From assembly GCA_001824635.1 (NCBI GenBank), contig MHYB01000098.1, forward strand, positions 1-12,971: a stretch of 12,971 bases of DNA, read 5' to 3'. Each line of letters begins with the position of its first letter. The stretch's first letter is position 1. The DNA is from Planctomycetes bacterium GWF2_50_10 (GTDB lineage Bacteria; Planctomycetota; Phycisphaerae; Sedimentisphaerales; GWF2-50-10). Shown one piece after another: positions 1 to 6,701 of the stretch. The position numbers and the translations under genes are program-made. Under the pieces are notes generated by a model. The model did not search any database. It had not been told where the DNA came from and was given only the letters and a program-made list of their open reading frames with translations.

Positions 1-12
1 CCAGCTCGTAAA

Positions 13-38
13 GAGAGCCTCAATTATATGAGGCTCTC
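13..38. other. Perfect 10-bp stem-loop, possible terminator
   Basis: The arms GAGAGCCTCA (13-22) and TGAGGCTCTC (29-38) pair perfectly around a 6-base loop ATTATA. On the plus strand a T-rich stretch follows only about 18 bases later (56-65), and on the minus strand the next bases are TTTACGAG, so a canonical U-tract is lacking on both sides. It may terminate a gene lying outside the window to the left. A short repeat is the other possibility. Confidence 0.4.
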
Positions 39-124
39 CGTCTCTGGCTACATAGTTTCTTTTTTATTGGGGCATTGCTATAAACAGGTATGGGTTCGGT
101 AAACATTTTTTTGGAGAACGCAAA

Positions 125-295
125 ATGGTCAGACTCTGTTTGTGGTTTATGCTCGAAAATGTGTGGGGATATGTGACAGGTTTTACAACTAAAGTTCACA
201 GGGCGCTTATGAAAAGAGTTTTACAGGAAGTGATACGGGAAAGATGTAAGGAATTTATGAAGAAGAGATTGGAGAAGGAAAATGGCAAGGTGTGA
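125..295 (+). CDS. Doubtful small hypothetical protein, 56 aa
   Basis: An ATG at 125 is preceded by GGAG at 113-116, an 8-base spacing that would suit a ribosome binding site. The frame runs 56 codons to TGA at 293-295. The product would begin MVRLCLWFMLENVWGY and end in a strongly charged Lys/Arg/Glu helix-like tail. I recognise no family, motif or signal peptide. The same frame is open back to position 56 but has no better start. The ribosome binding site is the main support; the short length and lack of recognisable homology argue for caution. It could equally be a chance frame or the remnant of a decayed gene. Confidence 0.28.
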   Translation: MVRLCLWFMLENVWGYVTGFTTKVHRALMKRVLQEVIRERCKEFMKKRLEKENGKV

Positions 296-315
296 AACGT
301 GTGAATAGAAGGATC

Positions 316-343
316 GGTGGGCAAAATAGGAATTTTGCCCACC
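316..343. repeat. REP-like perfect 12-bp palindrome
   Basis: GGTGGGCAAAAT (316-327) and ATTTTGCCCACC (332-343) form a perfect 12-bp stem with a 4-base loop AGGA, followed on the plus strand by CTACGGG. Stems of the GTGGGCA/TGCCCAC type followed by CTACG are familiar to me as interspersed intergenic palindromes in several bacterial genomes; that is memory, not a search. It lies 76 bases past the stop of the minus-strand methyltransferase gene and could stabilise or end its transcript, but no U-tract follows on that strand. Confidence 0.6.
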
Positions 344-418
344 CTACGGGCTTTACTTGCTCAAACATTACCGAAATCAACAACGCCACAAAAGAAATAG
401 CCACTGCCAATAATCGAG

Positions 419-2035
419 TTAATCGTCAGCATAAGGCAATTCGGCGGTATTAAGTTTTTTGCCTCTAGCTTTTGGCGCTTTTTTAAAAGTTGTATTTACC
501 TGCTTTGATGGCGGATAATCAATGCGTTTGCCTGCCAAGAGTTCTTCGATCGTAATTAATTGCATAAGAGGATGCGTACCCCACGGGGATTTATAAAAGC
601 CTGCTGCCGCAGCTTCTTTGCGCATTGGTGCGGTTGGCTCCTCCATGCTGATTAAAACGCCTATTTGAGCCTTTTCGCGTTCGATAACACCACGCAAATC
701 ACGAACATAAGATGCCGTCACATGACCAGCTTTAACACTAAGAATAATTTGCTTAGTGCTTGCTTTAGCACTGTCAGTTTCATCATGAAAATATATTCTG
801 CCATCAATGCCGCGGTCTGCGCCTTTTTTCTGTTCCACTGGGCGAGCACCGACGAGTCCCAGCGCCCACCATTGGAATTGGTACGGGTCTTGTTCGGCGA
901 GAGCTTGTGCATCTGAAACAGAAACTGGTTCACCAACAACTTGAAAATCCGCATTTTCGGCGAACATATCTTTAAGGCGGCTTTTCATTAACGCGACAGC
1001 CAGATATGTAACGTCAATGCCAATCCATTTGCGATTGAGTTTTTGTGCTGCGGCAATCGTTGTGCCGCAACCGCAAAACGGATCGAGAACAACATCGCCT
1101 TCATTGGTGCTTACTTGCAAAATCCTTTCAAGGAGTGCTTCCGGCTTTTGGGTAGGATAACCAAGTCGCTCTTTATGCCAAGAGCGCAACGCCTCAATAT
1201 CCGTCCATAAATCTTGTGCAGGCAATCCTTTGGATTCGTCTAAATAGCGTTTTAAACGCGGAATACCATTTTCGGTATAATATATCTTTCCCTCTTTATC
1301 ATATCTGGCCATTGTTTCAGGCGGGCATCGCCAGATGCGTTTGATACCTTTCCATTCATAATCATAGCCGCCGCCTGAAAGCCCGCTTGCACTCAAATTA
1401 TCAGACATCCATTTGCGACCATCAGTATCACTGTAGCGATAATAAGTAGTTACATAATCTGCGTCGTATTTCTGGTAGGCTTTGTTCCATGTGTATTTGT
1501 TTGTCTTGGCATAAAAAAGCAAAACATCATGGACATTGCCGAAGCGTTTTGCGTCGCTATGTCCCGAAGTTCTCTTCCAAATAATCTCGTTCTTAAAGCC
1601 TTCAAAGCCAAAAACAGCGTCCATAAGAATTTTGAGATAATGACTTGCAGTTGGATCGCAATGTAAGTAAATAGAACCAGTGTTTTTGAGGATACGGCGA
1701 AGTTCTACAAGTCTTGGAGCCATCATCGCAAGATAGGCCATCATATCGCTTTCGCCAAGAAAAGTTCTGAACGCCTGCATGGCTTGCGAAACAGGGCCGC
1801 CCGCTTCCACGATCTTCTGAAAAGCTTCGGCAGCAGACTGGTCCCAATGCCATGTATCTTCAAACGCATGTATTTGGGCAGCAGAGCGGGTGCCATCCTG
1901 CTCCTGGAAAAGCACATTGTAATTCTGGTCGCTTTTGAAAGGCGGGTCGAGATATATTAAATCAACCGATTCATCAGCAATGTATCTTTGAAGGATTTCA
2001 AGGTTATCGCCATAATAAAGGGTATTCTCAGCCAT
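419..2035 (-). CDS. DNA methyltransferase fused to Mrr-like nuclease domain
   Basis: Predicted site-specific DNA (N6-adenine or N4-cytosine) methyltransferase of 538 aa that uses S-adenosylmethionine. The order of motifs is that of the beta class: motif IV LDPPF at residues 29-33, SIYLHCDPTASHYLK at about 121-135, then a target-recognition stretch of about 150-290, GYPTQKPEALLERI at 292-305, and the AdoMet motif DPFCGCGTT at 318-326. Residues 385-505 form a second domain of the PD-(D/E)XK/Mrr type: GADRGIDG (405-412), a beta strand IILSVKAG (430-437) and RDLRGVIEREKAQIG (445-459). In relatives I remember, the strand motif reads QVKGG; here serine replaces the Q/E before the catalytic lysine. 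The ATG at 2035 follows AGGGAA (2046-2041), which supports this start. It has no neighbouring specificity or restriction gene, so it may be a self-contained restriction-modification protein or an orphan methylase with a dead nuclease-fold domain. It is flanked by palindromes, as accessory genes often are. Confidence 0.9.
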   Translation of the reverse strand: MAENTLYYGDNLEILQRYIADESVDLIYLDPPFKSDQNYNVLFQEQDGTRSAAQIHAFEDTWHWDQSAAEAFQKIVEAGGPVSQAMQAFRTFLGESDMMAYLAMMAPRLVELRRILKNTGSIYLHCDPTASHYLKILMDAVFGFEGFKNEIIWKRTSGHSDAKRFGNVHDVLLFYAKTNKYTWNKAYQKYDADYVTTYYRYSDTDGRKWMSDNLSASGLSGGGYDYEWKGIKRIWRCPPETMARYDKEGKIYYTENGIPRLKRYLDESKGLPAQDLWTDIEALRSWHKERLGYPTQKPEALLERILQVSTNEGDVVLDPFCGCGTTIAAAQKLNRKWIGIDVTYLAVALMKSRLKDMFAENADFQVVGEPVSVSDAQALAEQDPYQFQWWALGLVGARPVEQKKGADRGIDGRIYFHDETDSAKASTKQIILSVKAGHVTASYVRDLRGVIEREKAQIGVLISMEEPTAPMRKEAAAAGFYKSPWGTHPLMQLITIEELLAGKRIDYPPSKQVNTTFKKAPKARGKKLNTAELPYADD

Positions 2036-2060
2036 TTTCTTTCCCTAAAACAACGCAGGC

Positions 2061-2088
2061 ATTGTAACGCCATTGCCGACCAAAACAA
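2061..2088 (-). promoter_or_regulatory. Candidate sigma-70 promoter for the methyltransferase
   Basis: Read on the minus strand, TTGTTT (2088-2083) is followed after 16 bases by TACAAT (2066-2061), which matches five of six bases of the -10 consensus. Transcription would start near 2054, about 19 bases before the ATG at 2035. Position and -10 quality are good and the -35 box is mediocre. Confidence 0.4.
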
Positions 2089-2161
2089 GGGTAAATGTAA
2101 CATTTTAGCCGAGTGGTTGTGTCGCCCTGCGATGATTTCGCGGGATATATATCGCACAAAT

Positions 2162-2179
2162 CCCCGATTGCCATCGGGG
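2162..2179. repeat. Short palindrome CCCCGAT/ATCGGGG
   Basis: A perfect 7-bp stem, CCCCGAT (2162-2168) and ATCGGGG (2173-2179), with a 4-base loop TGCC. It stands 11 bases from a second tight hairpin, and the pair looks like a tandem REP-type unit. Confidence 0.5.
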
Positions 2180-2190
2180 GCTGGTGAGAA

Positions 2191-2209
2191 CACAAGCGAG
2201 GCGCTTGTG
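2191..2209. repeat. REP-like palindrome CACAAGCG/CGCTTGTG
   Basis: A perfect 8-bp stem, CACAAGCG (2191-2198) and CGCTTGTG (2202-2209), with a 3-base loop AGG, followed by CTAC. The palindrome at 316-343 is also followed by CTAC, which hints that both belong to a dispersed repeat class. There is no T-run after it on either strand, so a terminator role is unlikely. Confidence 0.55.
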
Positions 2210-2292
2210 CTACATTCGGGATCGTCAAATAAGGGAAACAGGTATTTTGGGACTTTTGGGGTAGTTTTTTGTGACAGTGAGGTATTATTTGC

Positions 2293-2321
2293 TTGACATA
2301 ATCACTTGTTTTCACTAATTA
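2293..2321 (+). promoter_or_regulatory. Candidate promoter for the rpmF-fab cluster
   Basis: A perfect TTGACA (2293-2298) is followed after 17 bases by TAATTA (2316-2321), which is a poor -10 box. Transcription would begin near 2328, leaving about 190 bases of leader before rpmF. A second possible -10, TAGAAT at 2393-2398, lacks a good -35. Either could drive the downstream cluster. Confidence 0.3.
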
Positions 2322-2417
2322 TTGTTGTTTCTGAACTTTCCGGCGGGGCCTGGGTGTGGGACGGAGAGTTTTTTTGTTGCTTTTAGTCAAAATAGAATTA
2401 GGATACCACATCCCAAT

Positions 2418-2450
2418 GCGGCATGGCTTTATGTTGATGTGCGCTTTTTT
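2418..2450 (+). terminator. Weak hairpin plus T-run, possible attenuator
   Basis: In the presumed rpmF leader, GCG (2418-2420) pairs with CGC (2442-2444). After a bulged G at 2421, CATG (2422-2425) pairs with TGTG (2438-2441), the last two pairs being G-U wobbles. Six T residues follow directly at 2445-2450. The stem is weak and the loop is 12 bases, so this is only a hint of a leaky terminator or attenuator ahead of the operon. Confidence 0.18.
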
Positions 2451-2517
2451 ATAGGGTTAATGGTAGGTTAAGAAAGAATTATAGAAGCAAGTTCAACGTT
2501 AGTACGGAGTAAGATAG

Positions 2518-2706
2518 ATGTTACCAGTAAAGAAAATGAGTAAGATGCGTACGCGTACGAGGCGTGCTCACCATGCAATGAAGCCTGTGAACTATTCGGT
2601 ATGCCCGAAATGCGACACGGCGAGGCTTCCCCATACTGCTTGCTCGAGCTGCGGATATGTTAATCCCAAGATTACATTGAAGCTCGGCAAGGAGGAAACA
2701 GCCTAA
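2518..2706 (+). CDS. Large-subunit ribosomal protein bL32
   Basis: Structural protein of the 50S subunit, 62 aa. The N-terminal half is basic and matches the family pattern (VKKMSKMRTRTRRAHHAM against the usual PKRRTSKSRKRKRRAHWK). The C-terminal half carries the zinc ribbon CPKC (Cys29, Cys32) and CSSCGY (Cys42, Cys45), so this is the zinc-binding form. It has about ten more C-terminal residues than I expect. GGAG at 2506-2509 precedes the ATG by 8 bases. The gene sits two bases ahead of plsX, and linkage of rpmF to plsX and fab genes is a widely conserved arrangement thought to tie ribosome and membrane synthesis together. The often-seen upstream DUF177/yceD gene is absent. Confidence 0.95.
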   Translation: MLPVKKMSKMRTRTRRAHHAMKPVNYSVCPKCDTARLPHTACSSCGYVNPKITLKLGKEETA

Positions 2707-2708
2707 AG

Positions 2709-3722
2709 ATGCGTATTGCAGTAGATGCCATGGGTGGCGATAACGCCCCGCACGAGATCGTAGCTGGGTGCGTTGAAGCAAGCGGATTGCTGACAAACGA
2801 AGATGAGTTGATCCTTTTCGGGCCTGAGGGCGTGATCAAGGAGCAGCTTTTTTCGCACAAGTACGATCCTGCCAGGATTCGCATAGTGGATGCGCCGGAG
2901 ATCATCGGAATGGATGAGCCGCCGGTGGACGCTTTGCGCAAGAAGAAGCACAGTTCAATCAATATAATGAACAAGATGGCCGGCGACAGCCAGGTTGATG
3001 CCGTGATAAGCGCGGGCAATACGGGTGCGTGCGTTGCCGCGAGCCAGATGCGGATGAGGAACCTGGAAGGCATAAACAGGCCGGGTATCGCGGTTGTAAT
3101 TCCGACGGTATCGGGGCCGGTGACGATATGCGACGTGGGGGCCAATATTGTCTGCAAACCGATCAATCTTTACCAGTATGCCGTGATGGCGAGTTTGTAT
3201 TCCAAGAACACACTGGGGATAGCAAGCCCGCGTATCGGCATTATGAGCATCGGCGAAGAGGACGCCAAGGGCAATGAGACTGTCAAGAAAGCCCGCGAGT
3301 TCATAAAGGCTGATCCTAATCTTAGCTTTGTGGGCAACATCGAGGGACGGGACATATTCAAAGGCGCATGCGATGTGGCGATATGCGACGGATTTGTGGG
3401 TAACGTGGTTTTGAAGCTGATGGAAGGCATGGTCGACGGGCTTTTCAGGGCGATCAAGCACGAGCTATTACAAGAAAATTTCCTGCTGGCATGGCGGTTT
3501 AAGTCTGTCATGATGCGGATATATAAAAAATACGATTATCACGAGTACGGCGGAGCGCCTCTTCTGGGCGTTAACGGCACGAGCGTGATATGTCACGGTT
3601 CGAGCAAAGTGCGGACGATAAAGAACGCTATCATGAAATCGAAACTTTATCACACGCAAAAGATCAACGAGCAAATCGTTAAATACATCGCAACAAGTTC
3701 GGTGAGGCCCACTGATGAGTAG
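2709..3722 (+). CDS. Phosphate acyltransferase PlsX
   Basis: Converts acyl-ACP and phosphate to acyl-phosphate, the donor used by PlsY in the first step of phosphatidic acid synthesis; it is a peripheral membrane enzyme. At 337 aa it has the family's normal length. Recognisable blocks are DAMGGDNAPHEIV near the N-terminus, VISAGNTGACVAAS, CDVGAN, GNIEGRDIFKGACDVAICDG followed by FVGNVVLKLMEG, YHEYGGAPLLGVNG and CHGSSK. The ATG at 2709 is the first start after the rpmF stop; no start codon lies nearer the GGAGG at 2691-2695, which is 13 bases away and partly codes for the bL32 tail, so translation is probably coupled to rpmF. The 3' end overlaps fabH by 8 bases. Confidence 0.96.
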   Translation: MRIAVDAMGGDNAPHEIVAGCVEASGLLTNEDELILFGPEGVIKEQLFSHKYDPARIRIVDAPEIIGMDEPPVDALRKKKHSSINIMNKMAGDSQVDAVISAGNTGACVAASQMRMRNLEGINRPGIAVVIPTVSGPVTICDVGANIVCKPINLYQYAVMASLYSKNTLGIASPRIGIMSIGEEDAKGNETVKKAREFIKADPNLSFVGNIEGRDIFKGACDVAICDGFVGNVVLKLMEGMVDGLFRAIKHELLQENFLLAWRFKSVMMRIYKKYDYHEYGGAPLLGVNGTSVICHGSSKVRTIKNAIMKSKLYHTQKINEQIVKYIATSSVRPTDE

Positions 3723-4728
3723 TATGAATTGCTCCGCGTCCGGAGGGTATCGGGCAGTAATTACCGGCAGCGGCTCGGCATTACCAGTGAAGGAATTATC
3801 GAACGAAGACCTTTCGAAGATGGTCGAAACCAACGACGACTGGATCACTACGCGTACGGGCATAAAGTATCGACGCATAGCCGGTGAAGGTGAGACGACC
3901 GCTTCGCTTGCTACGGCGGCGGCAAGAAAGGCTATCGAGGCGGCTGGTATAACGGCAGCGGATATAGAACTTATCGTGCTGGGTACGATAACGCCTGAGA
4001 TGGTGTTTCCCTCGACGGCATGTTTTGTGCAGGATGCTCTTGGGGCGAAAAACGCGTGGGCGTTCGACCTTTCGGCGGCATGCAGCGGGTTCATTTATTC
4101 GCTTTCAATAGCACAGCAATTTATCGAGACGGGCAAATATAAGACGGCTCTTGTGATCGGCGCCGAGACGCTGAGCAGGATAACCGATTACAGCGACAGG
4201 ACAAGCTGCATACTTTTCGGCGACGGGGCTGGGGCAGTGGTACTGCAACGAGCCGAGGGCGGCGACAAAGGCATAATGTATAGCACGATGTCGGCGGACG
4301 GGTCGGGGTGGACGAGTTTGAACTGCCAGGCTTTTGGGTCGCGTTATCCTTCCGGCAAAGAGCTTGAAGACCCGAAGAAGAAATTCATGACGATAAACGG
4401 ACGCGAGGTATATCAGCTTGCAGTACGCAGGATAGTAGAGACAGTAAACGAATGCCTGACCAAATGCGACATGAAGATCGGCGATATCGATATGTTCGTA
4501 TCGCACCAGATGAACGCCAGGATAATCGAATCGGCGGCGAAGAGGCTGGAGGTACCGGACAGCAAGGTATTCGTGAATATAGATAAATACGGCAACACGT
4601 CGGCAGCTTCAATCCCCATCGCTCTTGACGAATGCCTTCGAAGCGGCAGGATCAAGAGCCCTAGCAATGTCATACTCGTGACTTTCGGCGCTGGGCTGAC
4701 ATGGGGCGCTAACGTAATTAAATTCTGA
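3715..4728 (+). CDS. 3-oxoacyl-ACP synthase III (FabH)
   Basis: Initiates type II fatty-acid synthesis by condensing an acyl-CoA primer with malonyl-ACP. The protein has 337 aa. The thiolase-fold triad is present: Cys123 in DLSAACSGFIYSL, His264 in SHQMNARIIESA and Asn294 in NIDKYGNTSAASIP. The C-terminal GAGLTWGANVIKF is typical. The start at 3715 overlaps the last codons of plsX and is supported by GAGG at 3704-3707, 7 bases upstream. About nine extra residues precede the usual start of the fold (YRAVITGSGSALP). Whether the primer is acetyl-CoA or a branched-chain acyl-CoA cannot be read from the sequence. Confidence 0.96.
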   Translation: MSSMNCSASGGYRAVITGSGSALPVKELSNEDLSKMVETNDDWITTRTGIKYRRIAGEGETTASLATAAARKAIEAAGITAADIELIVLGTITPEMVFPSTACFVQDALGAKNAWAFDLSAACSGFIYSLSIAQQFIETGKYKTALVIGAETLSRITDYSDRTSCILFGDGAGAVVLQRAEGGDKGIMYSTMSADGSGWTSLNCQAFGSRYPSGKELEDPKKKFMTINGREVYQLAVRRIVETVNECLTKCDMKIGDIDMFVSHQMNARIIESAAKRLEVPDSKVFVNIDKYGNTSAASIPIALDECLRSGRIKSPSNVILVTFGAGLTWGANVIKF

Positions 4729-4744
4729 TCGAACCAAATAATCT

Positions 4745-5677
4745 ATGAAAAGAGCTTTTCTATTTCCAGGACAGGGCGCACAGACCGCAGGCATGGGTAA
4801 GGATGTATTCGACGCATGCCCGGAGGCGGCGGCTGTATATAAAAAGGCCGGCGAGATACTTGGGTATGATATCGCCCAGCTGTGTTTTGCAGGGCCTGCG
4901 GAAAAGCTTGATACTACGACATATTCGCAGCCTGCGATATTTGTGACATCAGCGGCGATGCTGGAAGTGTTCAAGAAGCATGCTGTCGGCCAGAATATAA
5001 CGGCTGATGTTACGGGCGGTTTGAGCCTGGGTGAATATACGGCTTTGTACGCGGCTGGGGCGATAAGCTTCGAGGACGGGCTTAGGCTCGTTGCAAAGCG
5101 AGGGGCGGCAATGCAGGACGCCGCGGAGAAGAGCGAAGGCTTGATGGTGAGCGTTCTTGGGCTTGACGCCCAGAAGGTAAAAGCTCTTTGCGAAAAGGCA
5201 AGCGAAGGCGAACTGCTGGTGCCGGCCAATTTTAACTGTCCGGGGCAGGTGGTCATAAGCGGTACCAAGAAGGCGTGCGAGCGGGCTGAGAAGCTTGCGG
5301 CGGAATTTGGAGCGATAAAGGCAATCGTGCTGCGAGTGGCGGGCGCGTTCCATAGTTCGATGATGTCCCCTGCCGCTGAGGCACTTGGGGCGGCTTTGAA
5401 GGATACGAATATAACAATGCCGGCACAGGCAAAGGTGATAGCTAACGTCAAGGCGGATTACTACGGCAGCGGCGAAGAGGTTCGCAGCGGCCTTGCGAAA
5501 CAGCTTGTCGAGCCGGTGCTTTGGCAGAACTGCTGCGAGAAACTGCTGGCCGATGGCGTGGATGAATTTTACGAGATCGGGCCGGGCAAGGTGCTCACGG
5601 GGCTGATGAAAAAAGTAAGCCGAAGGACGAATATTGTTAATATCAGTACGCTGGCTTGTTTTGGCGAATTGAAGTAA
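4745..5677 (+). CDS. Malonyl-CoA:ACP transacylase (FabD)
   Basis: Loads malonyl groups from malonyl-CoA onto ACP for FabH and FabF. It is 310 aa, the usual length. Visible motifs are FPGQGAQTAGMG (7-18), the nucleophile elbow GLSLGEYTAL with Ser94, KRG with Arg119, and AGAFHSSMMSP with His203. These align almost number-for-number with the E. coli Ser92/Arg117/His201 set. The elbow reads GLSLGE instead of the more common GHSLGE; I recall this variant in other phyla, and it removes only the residue two before the nucleophile. The gene begins 16 bases after fabH with no clear Shine-Dalgarno sequence, so translation may depend on coupling. Confidence 0.95.
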   Translation: MKRAFLFPGQGAQTAGMGKDVFDACPEAAAVYKKAGEILGYDIAQLCFAGPAEKLDTTTYSQPAIFVTSAAMLEVFKKHAVGQNITADVTGGLSLGEYTALYAAGAISFEDGLRLVAKRGAAMQDAAEKSEGLMVSVLGLDAQKVKALCEKASEGELLVPANFNCPGQVVISGTKKACERAEKLAAEFGAIKAIVLRVAGAFHSSMMSPAAEALGAALKDTNITMPAQAKVIANVKADYYGSGEEVRSGLAKQLVEPVLWQNCCEKLLADGVDEFYEIGPGKVLTGLMKKVSRRTNIVNISTLACFGELK

Positions 5678-5679
5678 AA

Positions 5680-5707
5680 AGGCAACAGGCACGAGGCAAC
5701 AGGCATG
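5680..5707 (+). repeat. Two-copy 14-base tandem repeat between fabD and fabG
   Basis: AGGCAACAGGCACG (5680-5693) is directly followed by AGGCAACAGGCATG (5694-5707), differing at one base. It begins two bases after the fabD stop in a purine-rich 100-base gap. The shape suggests a minisatellite-like intergenic repeat. It interrupts an otherwise tightly packed operon. Confidence 0.7.
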
Positions 5708-5777
5708 AGATGATGGAGTGCAAGAGTGTTGGTGCTTAGAGGAAGAAAGAAAAAGTTCTAAGTAACGGAGAGTGGAA

Positions 5778-6512
5778 ATGTCACAGAGACTGGCAATCGT
5801 GACGGGCGGAGCCCGCGGAATCGGAAGAGCAATAGTTATGGCACTGCTCAAGCAGGGTCGTAAGGTGGCTGCGCTGGATGTAAATAAGGATAACCTTGCG
5901 GAGCTTGAGAAGGTAGCGAGCGAGGCAGGTTACAGCGTTATAACAAAAGTTTGCGATATTACCAAAACAGCTGAGTTTTGCGAACTGCTCGACCAGCTGG
6001 CGGAAGAAAATAACGGCGTCGGCATCCTGGTCAATAACGCGGGTATCACACGCGATAAACTAATGATGCAGATGGAAGAAATTGATTACGATCTTGTGCT
6101 CAATATCAATCTCAAGGCTGCGTTCATGGCGTCCAAGACGGTTGTCCGCTCGATGATACGGAATAAATGGGGCAGGATTATAAACATAAGCTCGGTAGCG
6201 GGCGTAATGGGCCAGAGAGGCTCGGCGAACTACGCCGCGAGCAAGGCTGGTCTTATCGGGATGAGCAAGTCGCTGGCGCGTGAAGTGGGCAAGAAGAACG
6301 TGACTGTAAACTGCGTAGCACCCGGGTTTATCGAGACGGATATGACCAAGGTACTCCATCCACAAGTGAAGGAAGCAGCCATTGCGATGATACCAATGGA
6401 AAAGCAGGGTCAGCCTGAAGATATCGCCAATGCAGTTGCGTTTTTGGCCAGTGATGAGGCTGGGTATATCACGGGCGAGACGCTGAGGGTTGACGGCGGG
6501 ATGGCGATGTAA
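5778..6512 (+). CDS. 3-oxoacyl-ACP reductase (FabG)
   Basis: NADPH-dependent short-chain dehydrogenase that reduces 3-oxoacyl-ACP to 3-hydroxyacyl-ACP in each elongation round. From the ATG at 5778 it has 244 aa, matching E. coli FabG. Motifs are TGGARGIGRA (9-18) for the cofactor, NNAGITRD (86-93), LNINLKAAF with Asn111, ISSVAGVMGQ with catalytic Ser139, and YAASK with Tyr152 and Lys156, then APGFIETDMT. A GTG two codons upstream (5772) is in frame, but it would sit one base from the GGAG at 5767-5770; the ATG at 5778 has a 7-base spacing and gives the canonical MSQRLAIVTGG start, so it is chosen here. Confidence 0.96.
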   Translation: MSQRLAIVTGGARGIGRAIVMALLKQGRKVAALDVNKDNLAELEKVASEAGYSVITKVCDITKTAEFCELLDQLAEENNGVGILVNNAGITRDKLMMQMEEIDYDLVLNINLKAAFMASKTVVRSMIRNKWGRIINISSVAGVMGQRGSANYAASKAGLIGMSKSLAREVGKKNVTVNCVAPGFIETDMTKVLHPQVKEAAIAMIPMEKQGQPEDIANAVAFLASDEAGYITGETLRVDGGMAM

Positions 6513-6701
6513 GGCTGGTTTTGGCTGTTTTTTGGGTAAAGAGGCTAATAAAAGCCAATATCAGAAAAAAAGCATTGAAAGCCGGATAAATGGTGGTTAT
6601 ATTACCGCCGAATATGTTTGGACGCCAAGGCGTCGTAATTGAAGTAAATACGTGAATTTAAGTTGTTTTATTAGTTTTCCTATTATGCAAGGAGGAAACA
6701 C
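6513..6701 (+). other. AT-rich spacer before acpP, possible internal promoter
   Basis: This 189-base gap is long for the operon. It contains a small perfect palindrome GACGCCAAGGCGTC (6621-6634) and a TATTAT box at 6681-6686 with no convincing -35 partner. The TATTAT is only a few bases from the acpP ribosome binding site, so a promoter using it would make an almost leaderless message. ACP is needed in large excess over the enzymes, so extra transcription or processing here would make sense, but the sequence does not show it clearly. Confidence 0.3.

Larger units (their letters stand above)
1..418. other. Mostly non-coding left edge with two hairpins
   Basis: This stretch has no gene I recognise. 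It holds a 10-bp hairpin at 13-38, a weak open frame at 125-295 and a 12-bp palindrome at 316-343. The plus frame containing 125-295 is open from position 56, after a TAG at 53-55. The overall look is of an intergenic region or decayed sequence next to the methyltransferase gene that ends at 419. Confidence 0.5.
2036..2517. other. Divergent intergenic region, 482 bases
   Basis: This gap separates the divergent methyltransferase and rpmF genes. It holds a candidate minus-strand promoter at 2061-2088, two tight palindromes at 2162-2179 and 2191-2209, a TTGACA box at 2293, two T-runs (2369-2375 and 2445-2450) and a weak hairpin at 2418-2444. Short frames across it on both strands show no recognisable protein. 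The long spacing leaves rpmF with an untranslated leader of up to about 190 bases. Confidence 0.6.

Noticed and set aside
316..343. Intrinsic terminator for the methyltransferase
   Set aside because: The stem is strong, but the minus-strand sequence after it (CGATCCTTCTATT) has no U-tract. A repeat-type palindrome fits better.
1957..2315. Overlapping short frames on both strands between the methyltransferase and rpmF
   Set aside because: They run across the hairpins and promoter candidates, encode no recognisable motifs and have no convincing start signals.
2672..3461. Minus-strand frames of 164 and 168 codons opposite plsX
   Set aside because: Antisense shadows of plsX with no ribosome binding site or recognisable motif.
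5772..5777. GTG start for fabG two codons upstream of the ATG
   Set aside because: It leaves only one base between the GGAG and the start, while ATG 5778 has a normal 7-base spacing and the canonical FabG N-terminus.
4609..5851. Long minus-strand open frames (280 and 300 codons) across fabH/fabD
   Set aside because: They lie antisense to fabD, which has full-length homology-type motifs and catalytic residues. Their products are low-complexity Ser/Ala/Pro or Arg/His/Cys-rich, as expected for antisense of GC-biased codons.
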